Notes: generated by a model not told the origin, from the sequence alone. A DNA stretch of 35,819 nucleotides from Ignavibacteriaceae bacterium (GCA_013359345.1 JABWCA010000031.1:1-35819), one strand, 5' to 3'; counted from the first letter of the stretch, positions 16,504 through 25,921 are shown. Translations and numbers: made by a program.

Positions 16504-19500
16504 TTAAATCTTTTCATTCACTCTGCAGATACTTTTTTTATCGCAGTATTTACAGGGGGCATCGCCCGAGCCGGGTTCGGCCGTAAGAGGAAAGTTACCC
16601 TCAGTAAAGTTTGAAACAAGATTTTCAACTATTTCAAAAACCGAATCATCATCCCAGCCCTTATCAATATCCTTATACCCGAATTCTTTGGGGTCTCTCT
16701 TAAATGAAAATACGTGAGGAACAAGAATTTCAGGCTCCTCTGTTTCAGTCATAAATAATTGCCGGAGAGCCCGTGAATAAAACTGAAGCTGAAATGACCT
16801 CCCCTTCTCAAACTCAACCGGAGCAGGACTTTTCCCGGTTTTGTAATCGATCACTCTGAAAGCATTCTCTCCCGCGTCAGCTGCTGTATCTACTCTGTCC
16901 ATCTTCATGCTGAACTTGTAACCGGCAAGTTTTTCGTTCTCAGGTTCAAACTCATTGAACGCCTCTTCAAATAATGACGGCAGATCATCCCCTGCTTTGC
17001 TTCTCTCTTCAAGCAGAAAATGAAACAGGAGACTCTCATTGAAATCTCCTTTGATCCCCAGCATTTCTTCGGTGATGGTTGTCCTGTCAAGATCTTCAAG
17101 CTCTTCAAATTCACTGATTCTGCTTTTAGCAATCTCCTGAAGTATCACCGCAGCGCGCTCAAATTCAGAATCAGTGCAGCCCCTTATCACAAGTCCCTTT
17201 TCCCTGTTTTTCAGTCTTGTAAAGAAATCACTCATTATTTTATGAATCAGGGTGCCTTTCTGCCTTGCGGTTATTGTCTCTTCCGGCTCTTCCTCCTGTT
17301 CAAGTTTCAGGAGAAATTCAACAAGATGCCTGAAGGGGCAGCCCGCGTAACTTTCAAGTGCTGTTATGCTGAAACTATTTTTGCCGGTCAGCTTCGGATG
17401 TGAAATTTTGCCTGTGTATTCATTAAGTTCACCATCCTCCCTTAACACAATTCTTTTACCCGTCCTTTTATCGGCAGCACGGTTTTTCAATATTTCAATT
17501 GATCTTTCAACCTTGTTCCGATACTCTTCTCCGAACTCTTCTGATATGAGCTCCTTCAGATTTGAGGCCTTTATCAGAAGATCATCACCGCTTATAATCA
17601 CAGGGTTGTAAAACTCACGGGTTGCATTGCGGAATGCGGCTGTCTCCTCATCACCGGGATTAATTCCGGCTTTTACTCCCGTTATTGCATACACCGAAGT
17701 GATCTGTTTTAATTCGCGGAGAAAGTGAGACACTGCAAATTCACGGTCGCCCTCAGTCACAGGGTAAGAGAAGTAAACCGTTTTTTCAGCAGCCGCAATC
17801 GTCTGATAAAAAAGATTTCTTTTTTCATGGTAGTGGTTATTTTCAGATCTGTGATATTCACCGTCAAGAATAAGGGCGGGCCGGTACCTGCCCGGGAAAA
17901 CCTGTTCTGTTAAGCCGCAGATAAAAATGTAATCAAATCTGAGGCCTCTTATTTCTTCAGGCGATGTAACCAGCACACCGCTTTCAGGTCTTTCTTCAGT
18001 ATTAAACCTTACGGTAGCCGAAATGTCTTCAAGCACCTTCAGAAACTCTGCACAGCTCAGCTGATTCTTTTTACCAAATGCTTCTTCTGCACTCAGAACT
18101 TCACGGAGCTGGAAAAGAAATGCCCGCAGTCCCCCGAAATCAACTTCAACAGCCGGGTGCTTCAGCCTGATAATTCCTTTCACCATCCCAAGCTTCAAAA
18201 CAAAGCTTTCAAATTTCTCTTTCCACTCTTTAACGGTATAAGAGCGGCTGAACTCTTCCCTGAACCGGGAGAGCATCTCAATACTTTTTTCAACTTCCTC
18301 AGGGGTTGTGCCGGCCGCTTCAAGTCCGGCTGCCTCAGCTTCAGTTAGAATCTTCACAATTTTAGCGAAACCCCTCTGAATGGCCCTGCGGTGCATAAGT
18401 TTTCTGATAACATCAAACCTGACCGGCATGAGCGATCTGTAACGGCTGTAAGATAGTCTTGATACATCACGGTAGCTGAAATCACTCACCAGAACCGAGA
18501 ATAATCCTGTAATGAAGTTAACCGCTTCACTGTCATCGCCATGGTACTGATATGTCAGATTAAGCGGAATTCCGTACCGTGAAGATTTATTTCTGAATAC
18601 AGGTGCGTATGTTTCTGAATCAGGGGTGACGATGCAGATATCCCTGTAAGATACATTCTTTTCCAGAATGAGAAGTTTTATTTGCTTGAGCACCTGATCC
18701 GTCTCACTCCTGATATTAAAGCCGGGCATCTCGTAAAGAACAGGAGCGTTTTTAAGCCCCGGAGCTTCTGTTGCCTTTCCGCCGATCATGAAAAGATTTC
18801 CCCTCAGATAACCCGCAAAGGTGTGGTCATCAGATGTTTCATCCTCAATCTTCATAAATCCCAGACGTTCAAACTGCTCGGCAGACCGAAGATTGATACT
18901 GAACAGCGGGCGGTTTCTGCTGATGCAATCAATATTAATAATTATTTCCGTTCCGCTGCTCTCAGAAACTGTTCTGAATACCTGAGATTCAGGGAGAGTG
19001 AACTCAGAAATGCCCGCGGCATATATGGTTTTAACTTTCGGATATAATTTTCCGAAGGCGGCGCCCGCGGCCTCGGGTGATGCTATTATTTTTCTGTAGA
19101 GATCACCGTAATCTGCTATGTTATTTTCATCAAACACACGGTTAAGCTCTGCATAGATCCTGGCAAAATCACGCGCCTTGCCTTTGTCATATTCTGATAA
19201 CCCGCCGGCAGCACCAATTTTTTCATAAATATCGGAGGGATAAATTCCGTACCGTTTATACTCGGAAATCATGTTTCCGAACATCCTGACGGTTCCCTGC
19301 GGCAGTTCTGTTTTCTGTTTACTGATAAAATTAAGTTCCTCTGAAAACGCGTCTGCAAGCTGACTTATAAATATTGAGTTGATTGTATCATTGGTTAGCC
19401 TGAACCTGAATCCGGCGGCTTTGGCAATTTTTGAAACAAATGAGTTAATGCCTTCAGTGTTGATTCCTGTTGCGGCTGAAACGGTGAGCTTTCTTTTGAG

Positions 19501-19617
19501 ATCCCTTGATTTTCTGTTAGTGGGCACAATCACAAGAAAATCCTCTGAATTGTAATCCCTGAAAAATTTTGTCTCATCCCAGCTTTGCGGAGGGTTTTTC
19601 CCCTTGTAAAGTATCAT
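16504..19617 (-). CDS. addB: AddB-like helicase/nuclease subunit with Fe-S-linked PD-(D/E)xK domain
   Basis: A 1037-residue protein of the AddB/RexB-type recombination nucleases that process double-strand breaks with AddA. The helicase-like N-terminus starts with VIVPTNRKSRDL but shows no Walker A, as in Bacteroidota forms. The C-terminal nuclease has VIDYKTGK (about 922) and QLQFYSRAL. Four iron-sulphur cysteines are in AddB spacing: one in YAGCPFRHL (about 757), then CKYC-x5-C near the end. AddA is not in the window. The start follows the methyltransferase stop by one base, so the two are co-translated. Confidence 0.88.
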   Translation of the reverse strand: MILYKGKNPPQSWDETKFFRDYNSEDFLVIVPTNRKSRDLKRKLTVSAATGINTEGINSFVSKIAKAAGFRFRLTNDTINSIFISQLADAFSEELNFISKQKTELPQGTVRMFGNMISEYKRYGIYPSDIYEKIGAAGGLSEYDKGKARDFARIYAELNRVFDENNIADYGDLYRKIIASPEAAGAAFGKLYPKVKTIYAAGISEFTLPESQVFRTVSESSGTEIIINIDCISRNRPLFSINLRSAEQFERLGFMKIEDETSDDHTFAGYLRGNLFMIGGKATEAPGLKNAPVLYEMPGFNIRSETDQVLKQIKLLILEKNVSYRDICIVTPDSETYAPVFRNKSSRYGIPLNLTYQYHGDDSEAVNFITGLFSVLVSDFSYRDVSRLSYSRYRSLMPVRFDVIRKLMHRRAIQRGFAKIVKILTEAEAAGLEAAGTTPEEVEKSIEMLSRFREEFSRSYTVKEWKEKFESFVLKLGMVKGIIRLKHPAVEVDFGGLRAFLFQLREVLSAEEAFGKKNQLSCAEFLKVLEDISATVRFNTEERPESGVLVTSPEEIRGLRFDYIFICGLTEQVFPGRYRPALILDGEYHRSENNHYHEKRNLFYQTIAAAEKTVYFSYPVTEGDREFAVSHFLRELKQITSVYAITGVKAGINPGDEETAAFRNATREFYNPVIISGDDLLIKASNLKELISEEFGEEYRNKVERSIEILKNRAADKRTGKRIVLREDGELNEYTGKISHPKLTGKNSFSITALESYAGCPFRHLVEFLLKLEQEEEPEETITARQKGTLIHKIMSDFFTRLKNREKGLVIRGCTDSEFERAAVILQEIAKSRISEFEELEDLDRTTITEEMLGIKGDFNESLLFHFLLEERSKAGDDLPSLFEEAFNEFEPENEKLAGYKFSMKMDRVDTAADAGENAFRVIDYKTGKSPAPVEFEKGRSFQLQFYSRALRQLFMTETEEPEILVPHVFSFKRDPKEFGYKDIDKGWDDDSVFEIVENLVSNFTEGNFPLTAEPGSGDAPCKYCDKKSICRVNEKI

Positions 19618-19618
19618 T

Positions 19619-20236
19619 TTATAACCTCACAAACTGTAAAAATACTTCCTTGTTTTTTCTCGGTTTAACTGAATTAATCCTTTTATCCAGAATTTTAAGC
19701 TTCATGTAAGGCGAGGCCGTTCTGATGAACTCTTTCAGATCTATACTGAACGGGGGTCCCCCGGGTCTGCCGTCAACGGGAAAGAGCACAGTGTTCAGAG
19801 TTCCTCCGGGCCTCAGAATAAGGCTCACCATTCTCAGCATCTCTTCACGCTGTTCAGGAAGCACCGCACAAAAGGTGACGTATTCATAGACCTGATCAAA
19901 CTCTGCCCCGAAATGCTTATTCAGCTCAAAAATATCCGCGCAAATGAACACAGGTTTTTTTATGCCGTTGCCCGCAATAATATTTTTAGACTGTTTAATG
20001 GCCATTTCGGAAAAATCGACCGCCGTCACATCAAACCCCTCGCCTGCCAGATAATGAGCATCGTACCCTTTTCCCGATCCCAGAACCAGTATATTCCTAT
20101 TTTTATCAATGTAATTCTGCCTTATCATGTAACTTAATACAGGATTAGGGGTCTTAAGATCCCAGGGGGTATCATTATCACGGTATTTTTGCTCCCAGAA
20201 TATTACATCGGGAACTGTGGCAAGGGTATTGAACAT
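19619..20236 (-). CDS. TPMT-like class I SAM-dependent methyltransferase
   Basis: A 205-residue Rossmann-fold methyltransferase of the thiopurine-methyltransferase-like group. The entry motif WEQKYRDNDTPWDL matches the family, motif I is NILVLGSGKGYDAHYLA with the acidic end of strand 2 in TAVDFSE, and motif IV surroundings read YEYVTFCAVLP. Relatives methylate small thiols, selenols or halides; the substrate here is unknown. It is the first gene of a three-gene minus-strand operon with addB and the thioredoxin-fold gene, and is divergent from the barrel protein 69 bases away. Confidence 0.85.
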   Translation of the reverse strand: MFNTLATVPDVIFWEQKYRDNDTPWDLKTPNPVLSYMIRQNYIDKNRNILVLGSGKGYDAHYLAGEGFDVTAVDFSEMAIKQSKNIIAGNGIKKPVFICADIFELNKHFGAEFDQVYEYVTFCAVLPEQREEMLRMVSLILRPGGTLNTVLFPVDGRPGGPPFSIDLKEFIRTASPYMKLKILDKRINSVKPRKNKEVFLQFVRL

Positions 20237-20305
20237 TAAATTATGTATAATTGGATTGATTTTTTAATCAAATAATCTAATATTAAAATAAAAATTTATG
20301 AGTTT

Positions 20306-20944
20306 ATGAAAAAGCTATTTTTATCTCTGATTCTTCTCACAGCGGTTAATTTTGCTCAGGGCATCGGTGAACTTGCACCCGATCCCGATCCGATTACATT
20401 CCCTGAACATTCAATAGGAATTGATCTGATGTTTGGCGAGGGCGGTTTCGGGCTTGGCGGATTTTACCGGAAAGAGATCAGCAAAAATCTCACCTGGTTT
20501 GCAGATTTTTCAGTCTCCGAAGCCAAGGATGATAAAGAGATAGAATATTATGACATTTTTGGCAGACCGGTGGTATTCGGGAAGAAAAACAGAATATTTT
20601 TGCTTCCGCTGAACACAGGACTGCAGCTGAGACTTTTCAGTGATGAACTCACAGATAACCTGAGACCTTATGTAAACTTTGGTGTGGGGCCCTCACTGGT
20701 TTACACCACTCCGTTTGAGAAAGAGTTTTTCTCCGCTTTCGGTTCAGGGCAGGCGCATTATACAATTGGGGGTTATATCGGGTTCGGGGCAAATTTCGGA
20801 CTGAACCAGAGCAGCCTTATAGGCATCAATCTGAGATATTATGTCATACAATTTTTTGATGACGGTGTGGAGGGAATGTATAACTCCTATAAGAAATCTC
20901 TCGGCGGATTTTATCTTACGATTAATATCGGAAGTATGTATTAA
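20306..20944 (+). CDS. Small outer-membrane beta-barrel-like protein
   Basis: A 212-residue exported protein. Signal peptide 1-19 ends AQG. The mature part alternates glycine- and aromatic-rich strands (GGFGLGGFYRKEI, TIGGYIGFGANFG, LGGFYLTINIG) and ends in an amphipathic strand, typical of 8-stranded OmpA/OmpX-like barrels. No enzymatic motif. A bidirectional terminator follows. Confidence 0.75.
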   Translation: MKKLFLSLILLTAVNFAQGIGELAPDPDPITFPEHSIGIDLMFGEGGFGLGGFYRKEISKNLTWFADFSVSEAKDDKEIEYYDIFGRPVVFGKKNRIFLLPLNTGLQLRLFSDELTDNLRPYVNFGVGPSLVYTTPFEKEFFSAFGSGQAHYTIGGYIGFGANFGLNQSSLIGINLRYYVIQFFDDGVEGMYNSYKKSLGGFYLTINIGSMY

Positions 20945-20960
20945 CAGAAACTAAACAAAA

Positions 20961-21004
20961 AAAAGCCGGCTTACAGATAAACTTAACTGTAAAGCCGGCT
21001 TTTT
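20961..21004. terminator. Bidirectional terminator between convergent genes
   Basis: AAAAGCCGGCTTACAG and CTGTAAAGCCGGCTTTT pair over 16 bases with one bulged T and a 10-base loop. An A run on the left and a T run on the right serve both the barrel gene (+) and the 164-aa gene (-). Confidence 0.9.
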
Positions 21005-21009
21005 AATTT

Positions 21010-21504
21010 TTAAACCAGTTCAGGCGAATAGTTTTTAGGATAGCCTTTGTTGACTGATTCATTAAACTTCTGTTTTACATCCTCTTCCGAATTTCCTACC
21101 CTGTCCCAGGTGTAGTAGGTTCTGTTACCATTTTTGTCTTTGGCAACATATCTGAGTGTGTAAATTTCTTTTCCAACCAGATCTTCTATAGAATCAGCTC
21201 CGAGTTCACCAGAGTTGTCATATTTCACATCAACACCGGCGCAGTCAAATACTTCACGAATTCTGAAAGCTGAACCCCAGGCACTGACGCTGCCGTTATC
21301 TCTCTGGAAATTTCCTGAAAGAGTAAGCTTCGGGGTGAAAGTGTTCCCCTTCCGGGTTGTGATTTCAGGGAACGTCAGCTCCAGCGAGAGATCGCGGGTG
21401 TATTTGGTTGTCGTAACATTGTATGATACAACTGCTGTACGGATAACCTGTCTTTCAACATAGTAAGGTTTTGCACCTTGTGATTCTTTGTTTGAGGATG
21501 TCAT
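21010..21504 (-). CDS. Uncharacterised 164-aa soluble protein
   Basis: Not recognised. It has no signal peptide or membrane segment. The predicted strand-rich middle (LSLELTFPEITTRKGNTF, LTLSGNFQRD, FRIREVFDCAGVDV) and the later IEDLVGKEIYTLRYVAKDKNG recall the layout of phage-type single-strand-binding OB-fold proteins (a strand-rich half, then 'D-DL-GK'), but this is a weak impression only. The C-terminus (GNSEEDVKQKFNESVNKG) is helical and charged. It is transcribed alone and shares a bidirectional terminator with the convergent barrel gene. Confidence 0.65.
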   Translation of the reverse strand: MTSSNKESQGAKPYYVERQVIRTAVVSYNVTTTKYTRDLSLELTFPEITTRKGNTFTPKLTLSGNFQRDNGSVSAWGSAFRIREVFDCAGVDVKYDNSGELGADSIEDLVGKEIYTLRYVAKDKNGNRTYYTWDRVGNSEEDVKQKFNESVNKGYPKNYSPELV

Positions 21505-22082
21505 AAATTTATACCAGGATAAATGAATTTGTTAATTAATCCCGGCCTTCTCACAGCCGGAAATATATTAGTTAGATTTTAAATGAGATTTTATTTTAAT
21601 TCTTAAATACGAGTTCGAAAACAGCCGGACATCCGTGATGGTTGAATAGAGTAAGAGTAATATTTGCGAAAGGAAAAATCAGAATATACTGTCAACACCC
21701 TATTACCGCTGGGTCAGAATGATTTAGCTATATTTTTTTTCGATAATCTGTTAACAGTATGTAATTGTCTTCAAATTAGTTAAAAGAAAGCGCATTAAAT
21801 TCATGATTTAATCTCAAGTGCCAAAAATATAGCCATTTATTCAAATAAGCAAATATTTTTACCCCCTTTTTATCATAATTTGCGGCCATTCTGAAAAAAT
21901 AATCACAAAATTGGCACTGAGCGCTCTTTTCAGCCCTAACTGACTTAATATGAATGGTTTAAGCAGTTTTTACAGTCTGATTTCAGGCACCCCGGCCGGG
22001 ATGATGCCGGCCGGATTACTGAGTCTGATGTTAAACTAATTTCAGCCGCCCTGAAGCGCTGTAAAAAGGATCTGACACCCGA
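21505..22082. other. Gene-free region with a GC-rich hairpin
   Basis: No gene is seen. The stretch is AT-rich with a few T runs (for example near 21731). At 21992-22014 CCGGCCGG-GATGATG-CCGGCCGG forms a strong 8-bp hairpin about 70-90 bases past the stop of the minus-strand gene to its right. It lacks a T run, so it may stabilise the 3' end of that mRNA rather than terminate it alone. Confidence 0.5.
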
Positions 22083-22565
22083 TTAAAGTTTTTTGATGGA
22101 ACTTATAATCTCTTCCATTTCCCGGTAAGAGCCTTCGGTCACTTCCGGTTTCAGCTCGCAGGCCACTTTTATTATCATCTCGTCTGAGATATGAAATAAT
22201 ACTATCAGAACACCCACTCCCGCATCACTATCCTGAGGATAAGCGTCTGCCATGATAACAGTGACAGGCATACCATTTAATACGTCTTCAACCTCCTCAT
22301 AGTTATCGATTCTTGCATAGTTGAACGAGAGATCATTACCTGTGGTCATTTTAACATCTTCAAGAGTTGCGGGGAGTTCATAGACCAGCATATCAATCTG
22401 CTGATCCTGGCTTCGGGCAAATATTCCTGAGGGGTGGTCGGGGTCATAAGCCGCATCCCAGCCATCAGGGAAGGTTACACTGTACTGCTGAGAACCCATT
22501 ATCATCTCGTTCTGTGAAAATGCTGAAATTGTAAAAAGTATAAATGCAGCAAGAGTTTTGAGCAT
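22083..22565 (-). CDS. Secreted protein of unknown function, paralogue A
   Basis: A 160-residue protein with a clear signal peptide (MLKTLAAFILFTISAFS, cleavage before QN). The mature part starts MIMGSQQYSVTFPDGW and alternates strands and helices. This 'strand - FP.GW' opening is reminiscent of PsbP/DUF1795-type periplasmic proteins, but I would not assign it. It is about half identical to the gene at 23018 and shares the same ribosome site (AAAGG). It ends EMEEIISSIKKL, which shows what the paralogue's C-terminus should look like. The two are tandem, same strand, 450 bases apart: a local duplication. Confidence 0.8.
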   Translation of the reverse strand: MLKTLAAFILFTISAFSQNEMIMGSQQYSVTFPDGWDAAYDPDHPSGIFARSQDQQIDMLVYELPATLEDVKMTTGNDLSFNYARIDNYEEVEDVLNGMPVTVIMADAYPQDSDAGVGVLIVLFHISDEMIIKVACELKPEVTEGSYREMEEIISSIKKL

Positions 22566-22980
22566 TATTATTCCTTTCGGTGTTTGTTTTGATTTATGAT
22601 AATTAAAAAGCGGGAAGCAAATTTAAAACAAAAAATATTTTTATCCTGATGAATATCTCACGTCCCTGATGAAGATACTCTCAGAATCCGGTTTAATGCC
22701 GCTCCCATCGGGCTGACGGAATACTGCTTCAGGATGTGAAAAAGATCATCTGATTATATTCAGACTGCCCGGTAACTTAAATCCCCGGTATCCGGGTATC
22801 CGGATTATTTTTTTGAGGCAGCCTGTATCAGTTTGTAATGAATTTAACGAAATATAAAATGTCTCAGAGGGTACTTTTCCCGGAATGCAGAGCCGGATCT
22901 ACAAAAAATCCGGCCGTTTGCAAACTGTCAGGAAAATCTGCACAGCAAAGATTAATGCAATTTCTCCGGGTGAATTCAGT
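22566..22980. other. Spacer between the two paralogues
   Basis: No gene is seen. It contains a short tandem GGTATCCG doublet within about 22785-22803, followed by a T run (22808-22814). This could fold, but it matches no gene on the plus strand. The promoter of paralogue A should lie at its left end. Confidence 0.4.
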
Positions 22981-23000
22981 CTAGAGCTTTTTTAATGAGT

Positions 23001-23050
23001 CGATGATTAATTCCATTTCAGAATACGATGATTAATTCCATTTCAGAATA
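23001..23050. repeat. Exact 25-bp tandem duplication at the 3' end of paralogue B
   Basis: 23001-23025 and 23026-23050 are identical (each begins CGATGATTAATTCC and ends CAGAATA). Twenty-five is not a multiple of three, so the second copy shifts the frame and brings in an early TGA. Confidence 0.97.
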
Positions 23051-23488
23051 TGTCATTCCCGATACATCAGCTTTCAGTTCACAGTATATTTTTATTATCA
23101 TCTCATCCGAAACCTGGAACAGCATGACCGTTAAACCCGTGATGACATCTGAATTCGGCAGAACAACAGCTGCATTGATAATCTTAACCGGAATTCCGTT
23201 CCTGACATCATCCGAGGCCATATAGTCTTCCACACTTTCGTAATTGTCACTGATTTCAGTTCCGGTTGCCGCTAAAACCTCTTCCATAGTTGCCCTGAGT
23301 TCGTAGATTGCCATATCAATCTCTTTATTCTGGCTGAGGGCAAGTATTCCCGAAGGATGATCAGCATCATAGTTAACTTCCCAGCCTTCGGGGAAAGTGA
23401 AACTGTACTGCTGTGACCCCATTATAACTTCGTTCTGTGCGAATGCCGCGGTGGCAAGAAAGATAAAAAGTGCCAGTGTTTTTAACAT
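23018..23488 (-). CDS. Secreted protein of unknown function, paralogue B, C-terminus frameshifted
   Basis: The current frame gives 156 residues: signal peptide MLKTLALFIFLATAAFA, then QNEVIMGSQQYSFTFPEGW, collinear with paralogue A. It ends SEMELIIVF and stops. Removing one copy of the 25-base tandem duplication at 23001-23050 restores SEMELIIDSLKKL followed by TAG at 22983-22981, matching the ...IISSIKKL end of paralogue A. The duplication is therefore the mutation, and it replaces the last six residues by two. The rest of the protein is intact, so it may still fold. AAAGG lies 8 bases upstream of the ATG. Confidence 0.82.
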   Translation of the reverse strand: MLKTLALFIFLATAAFAQNEVIMGSQQYSFTFPEGWEVNYDADHPSGILALSQNKEIDMAIYELRATMEEVLAATGTEISDNYESVEDYMASDDVRNGIPVKIINAAVVLPNSDVITGLTVMLFQVSDEMIIKIYCELKADVSGMTYSEMELIIVF

Positions 23489-23829
23489 TTTATCAGCCTT
23501 TCAGGATATGTGATTAAATGAATATCGGGAAACTATTAATCAATATAAAGAATTTTTCGGTCTGCAGTCTGATTTTAAATTAGATACGGTCAATAAATAC
23601 AAACCGTTAGGGAATTCTGCCCTCTTTCAGAATATCCCCGCAAAGAGTCAATCAGTAATTACCCCGGTTTCTCTGAATGCATTCTGCGGTATTTTAACAC
23701 CCTGATAAACTGACACCTTTAACGAGACCTCCTGATCTGCCATGTAATGATCTCAATAAAGCTCTTATGTCAGAATTATTTTTCTTATATTCAGCAAGTT
23801 AAATAATCAACTTAAACGATCCGGATTTT
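23489..23829. other. Divergent promoter region, paralogue B / M14 carboxypeptidase
   Basis: No gene is seen in these 341 bases. Both flanking genes start at its edges, so it should hold both promoters; I see no convincing operator symmetry. Confidence 0.45.
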
Positions 23830-25269
23830 ATGAAGATTCTGTTCTTCCTCATAATCATCAGTTCCATTTCTTTTTCGCAGGAAAAAATAATGTCTTGGCG
23901 GTTGTATTACGAATATGAAAATTTCAGGGAGCCTGAAATAACTCACAGGCGGGTTAAACATAACCTCATTGAATCCCTTATTAAAAATTATGCAAAAAAT
24001 CCTCTCTTCACAGTGAGAGAGCTCGGTAAATCTTATGAAGGCAGAAGCATTTACCTCATGAAGGCAGGCACCGGCAAAATCAAAGTGTTCCTCTGGGCAC
24101 AAATGCACGGTGACGAGCCGACAGCCAATGCCGCACTTTTTGATATTTTCAGGCTTCTCACACAACCGGGAGAATTTTCGGCTTTGCGGGATACAATACT
24201 GAATAATCTCTCCCTATATTTTATTCCGATGCTCAATCCCGACGGCGCTGAGCGGTATATCCGCGAAACCGCACTGGGCATAGATATGAACCGGGATGCG
24301 GTGCAGCTTGTAACCCCCGAGGCATATATTCTGATGAACACTTTTAAAGAGCTCAGGCCTGATTTCGGGTTCAATCTGCATGATCAGAGTATCAGGCACG
24401 CGGCAGGATTTACACCGCGGCAGGCAACAATCTCATTTCTTGCGCCTCCTTTTGATTATATTAAAACCATGAGCAAAAACAGGATGAGAGCGGTGCAGGT
24501 TATCAGCCAGCTCACCGATATACTTCATCAGTTTATACCCGGTCATATCGGTAAGTACTCAGATGATTATGAACCGAGAGCCTTTGGTGATACATTTCAG
24601 GGGCTGGGAGCATCAACCATACTTGTTGAAAGCGGCGGCTGGCCTGATGATCCTGAAAAGCAGTCGATCAGGAAAATAAATTTTATAACACTTCTTTCAG
24701 CATTCAGCTCAATAGCAACGGGAAGCTACAATAAATATTCTTCTGCTGAATATGACAATCTCCCATTCAACAAGAGAATGCTTTACAACATCATTCTGAG
24801 GAATGTTAAACTGAACGGAGCCGTAACCGATATAGGAATTGATCATGAAGAGGTTAACTATGACAATGCCAGAACTTTTTATTACCGCGGCGTTGTGAAA
24901 AAGACCGGCAAACTCAATGAAAATATCGGGATAACAGAATATGATCTCAGTGGTTACGAGGTTAAGCCGGGCAAGGTGTATGATGCCACAGCAGAAAACA
25001 TTGAGGCAATTGATAAAAGGAAACTCTGGTCAGAGGGGTATCTGACTGTAAAAACAGGCAATAAAGAGATACTTGCACGCAAATTTATGAAGACGGGATT
25101 CAATTTCACCGGTTCTTCAGCGCTGAAACAGACTCCGGTGAATACTGATTCGGAGGCTAATTTTGTTTTGGTGAGAAACGGAAAAGTTGACTATATTATT
25201 TTAAATGGCTTTTTTATCAATTTAAAGAGTGATTCAGGCGATTTGCCCAATACTTTAATATTACAATAA
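23830..25269 (+). CDS. Secreted M14 zinc carboxypeptidase
   Basis: A 479-residue exported metallocarboxypeptidase. The signal peptide ends at about residue 17 (SSISFS-QE). Zinc ligands are His and Glu of AQMHGDEPTAN (about 94-97) and His of NLHDQ (about 183). IDMNRDA supplies the Asn-Arg pair that binds the substrate carboxylate. The catalytic Glu lies in ILVESGGW (about 268). The C-terminal ~150 residues are beta-rich and lack a T9SS-type tail, so the enzyme may stay in the periplasm. With the M28 and S8 genes upstream, it makes this window rich in peptidases. No operon partner. Confidence 0.92.
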   Translation: MKILFFLIIISSISFSQEKIMSWRLYYEYENFREPEITHRRVKHNLIESLIKNYAKNPLFTVRELGKSYEGRSIYLMKAGTGKIKVFLWAQMHGDEPTANAALFDIFRLLTQPGEFSALRDTILNNLSLYFIPMLNPDGAERYIRETALGIDMNRDAVQLVTPEAYILMNTFKELRPDFGFNLHDQSIRHAAGFTPRQATISFLAPPFDYIKTMSKNRMRAVQVISQLTDILHQFIPGHIGKYSDDYEPRAFGDTFQGLGASTILVESGGWPDDPEKQSIRKINFITLLSAFSSIATGSYNKYSSAEYDNLPFNKRMLYNIILRNVKLNGAVTDIGIDHEEVNYDNARTFYYRGVVKKTGKLNENIGITEYDLSGYEVKPGKVYDATAENIEAIDKRKLWSEGYLTVKTGNKEILARKFMKTGFNFTGSSALKQTPVNTDSEANFVLVRNGKVDYIILNGFFINLKSDSGDLPNTLILQ

Positions 25270-25342
25270 AACAGATTTTATTATATTAGGGTATGGCTAT
25301 TTCAGCACAATTTTGGAACTACTAATCAAAGATCAATTATTA

Positions 25343-25921
25343 ATGACCAATAGTAAAGCCCTCTACGCAGATTTTGAACGGGAAGCCGTGCCACACATGG
25401 ACGCGCTCTTCAACTTTGCCCTGAGGATGACGGGCGACTCGGATGAGGCGAACGATTTAGTACAAGACACCTACCTGCGCGCATTCAGATTTTTCGACAA
25501 ATTTGAAAAGGGAACAAACTGTAAAGCATGGTTGTTTCGTATAATGAAGAATACGTACATAAACACTTACAGAAAAAGAACAAAGGAACCCGAGAAAGTT
25601 GACTATGAAGAGGTAGAGAATTTCTACGAGAATATCAAACCCTCTTCAACCGATGATGCACATCTTGATAAGGAAATATTTGATAACCTGCTTGATGATC
25701 AGGTTTCAAACGCAATTTCCGCTCTCCCTGAAGATTTCAGAACAGTTGTGATTCTGGCAGATATTGAAGGCTTCACTTACGATGAGATTGCAGACTTTAT
25801 TGACTGTCCCGTTGGCACGGTGAGGTCAAGATTGCACCGGGCAAGAAAAATGCTTTTTGCACAGTTATATGAGTATGCCGGGTCAAAAGGTTATAAGATA
25901 AGCACAGATGAAGAAGAATAA
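25343..25921 (+). CDS. ECF-type RNA polymerase sigma factor
   Basis: A 192-residue sigma-70-family factor that redirects RNA polymerase to a specific regulon. Region 2 reads LFNFALRMTGDSDEANDLVQDTYLRAF (in parts) with the GTNCKAWLFRIMKN end. Region 4 has ALPEDFRTVVILADIEGFTYDEIAD and the recognition helix VGTVRSRLHRARK. ATG at 25343 is preferred over an in-frame TTG ten codons earlier because relatives begin MTNSKALYADFE. The anti-sigma gene follows after 11 bases, the usual arrangement for stress-responsive ECF factors. Confidence 0.93.
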   Translation: MTNSKALYADFEREAVPHMDALFNFALRMTGDSDEANDLVQDTYLRAFRFFDKFEKGTNCKAWLFRIMKNTYINTYRKRTKEPEKVDYEEVENFYENIKPSSTDDAHLDKEIFDNLLDDQVSNAISALPEDFRTVVILADIEGFTYDEIADFIDCPVGTVRSRLHRARKMLFAQLYEYAGSKGYKISTDEEE

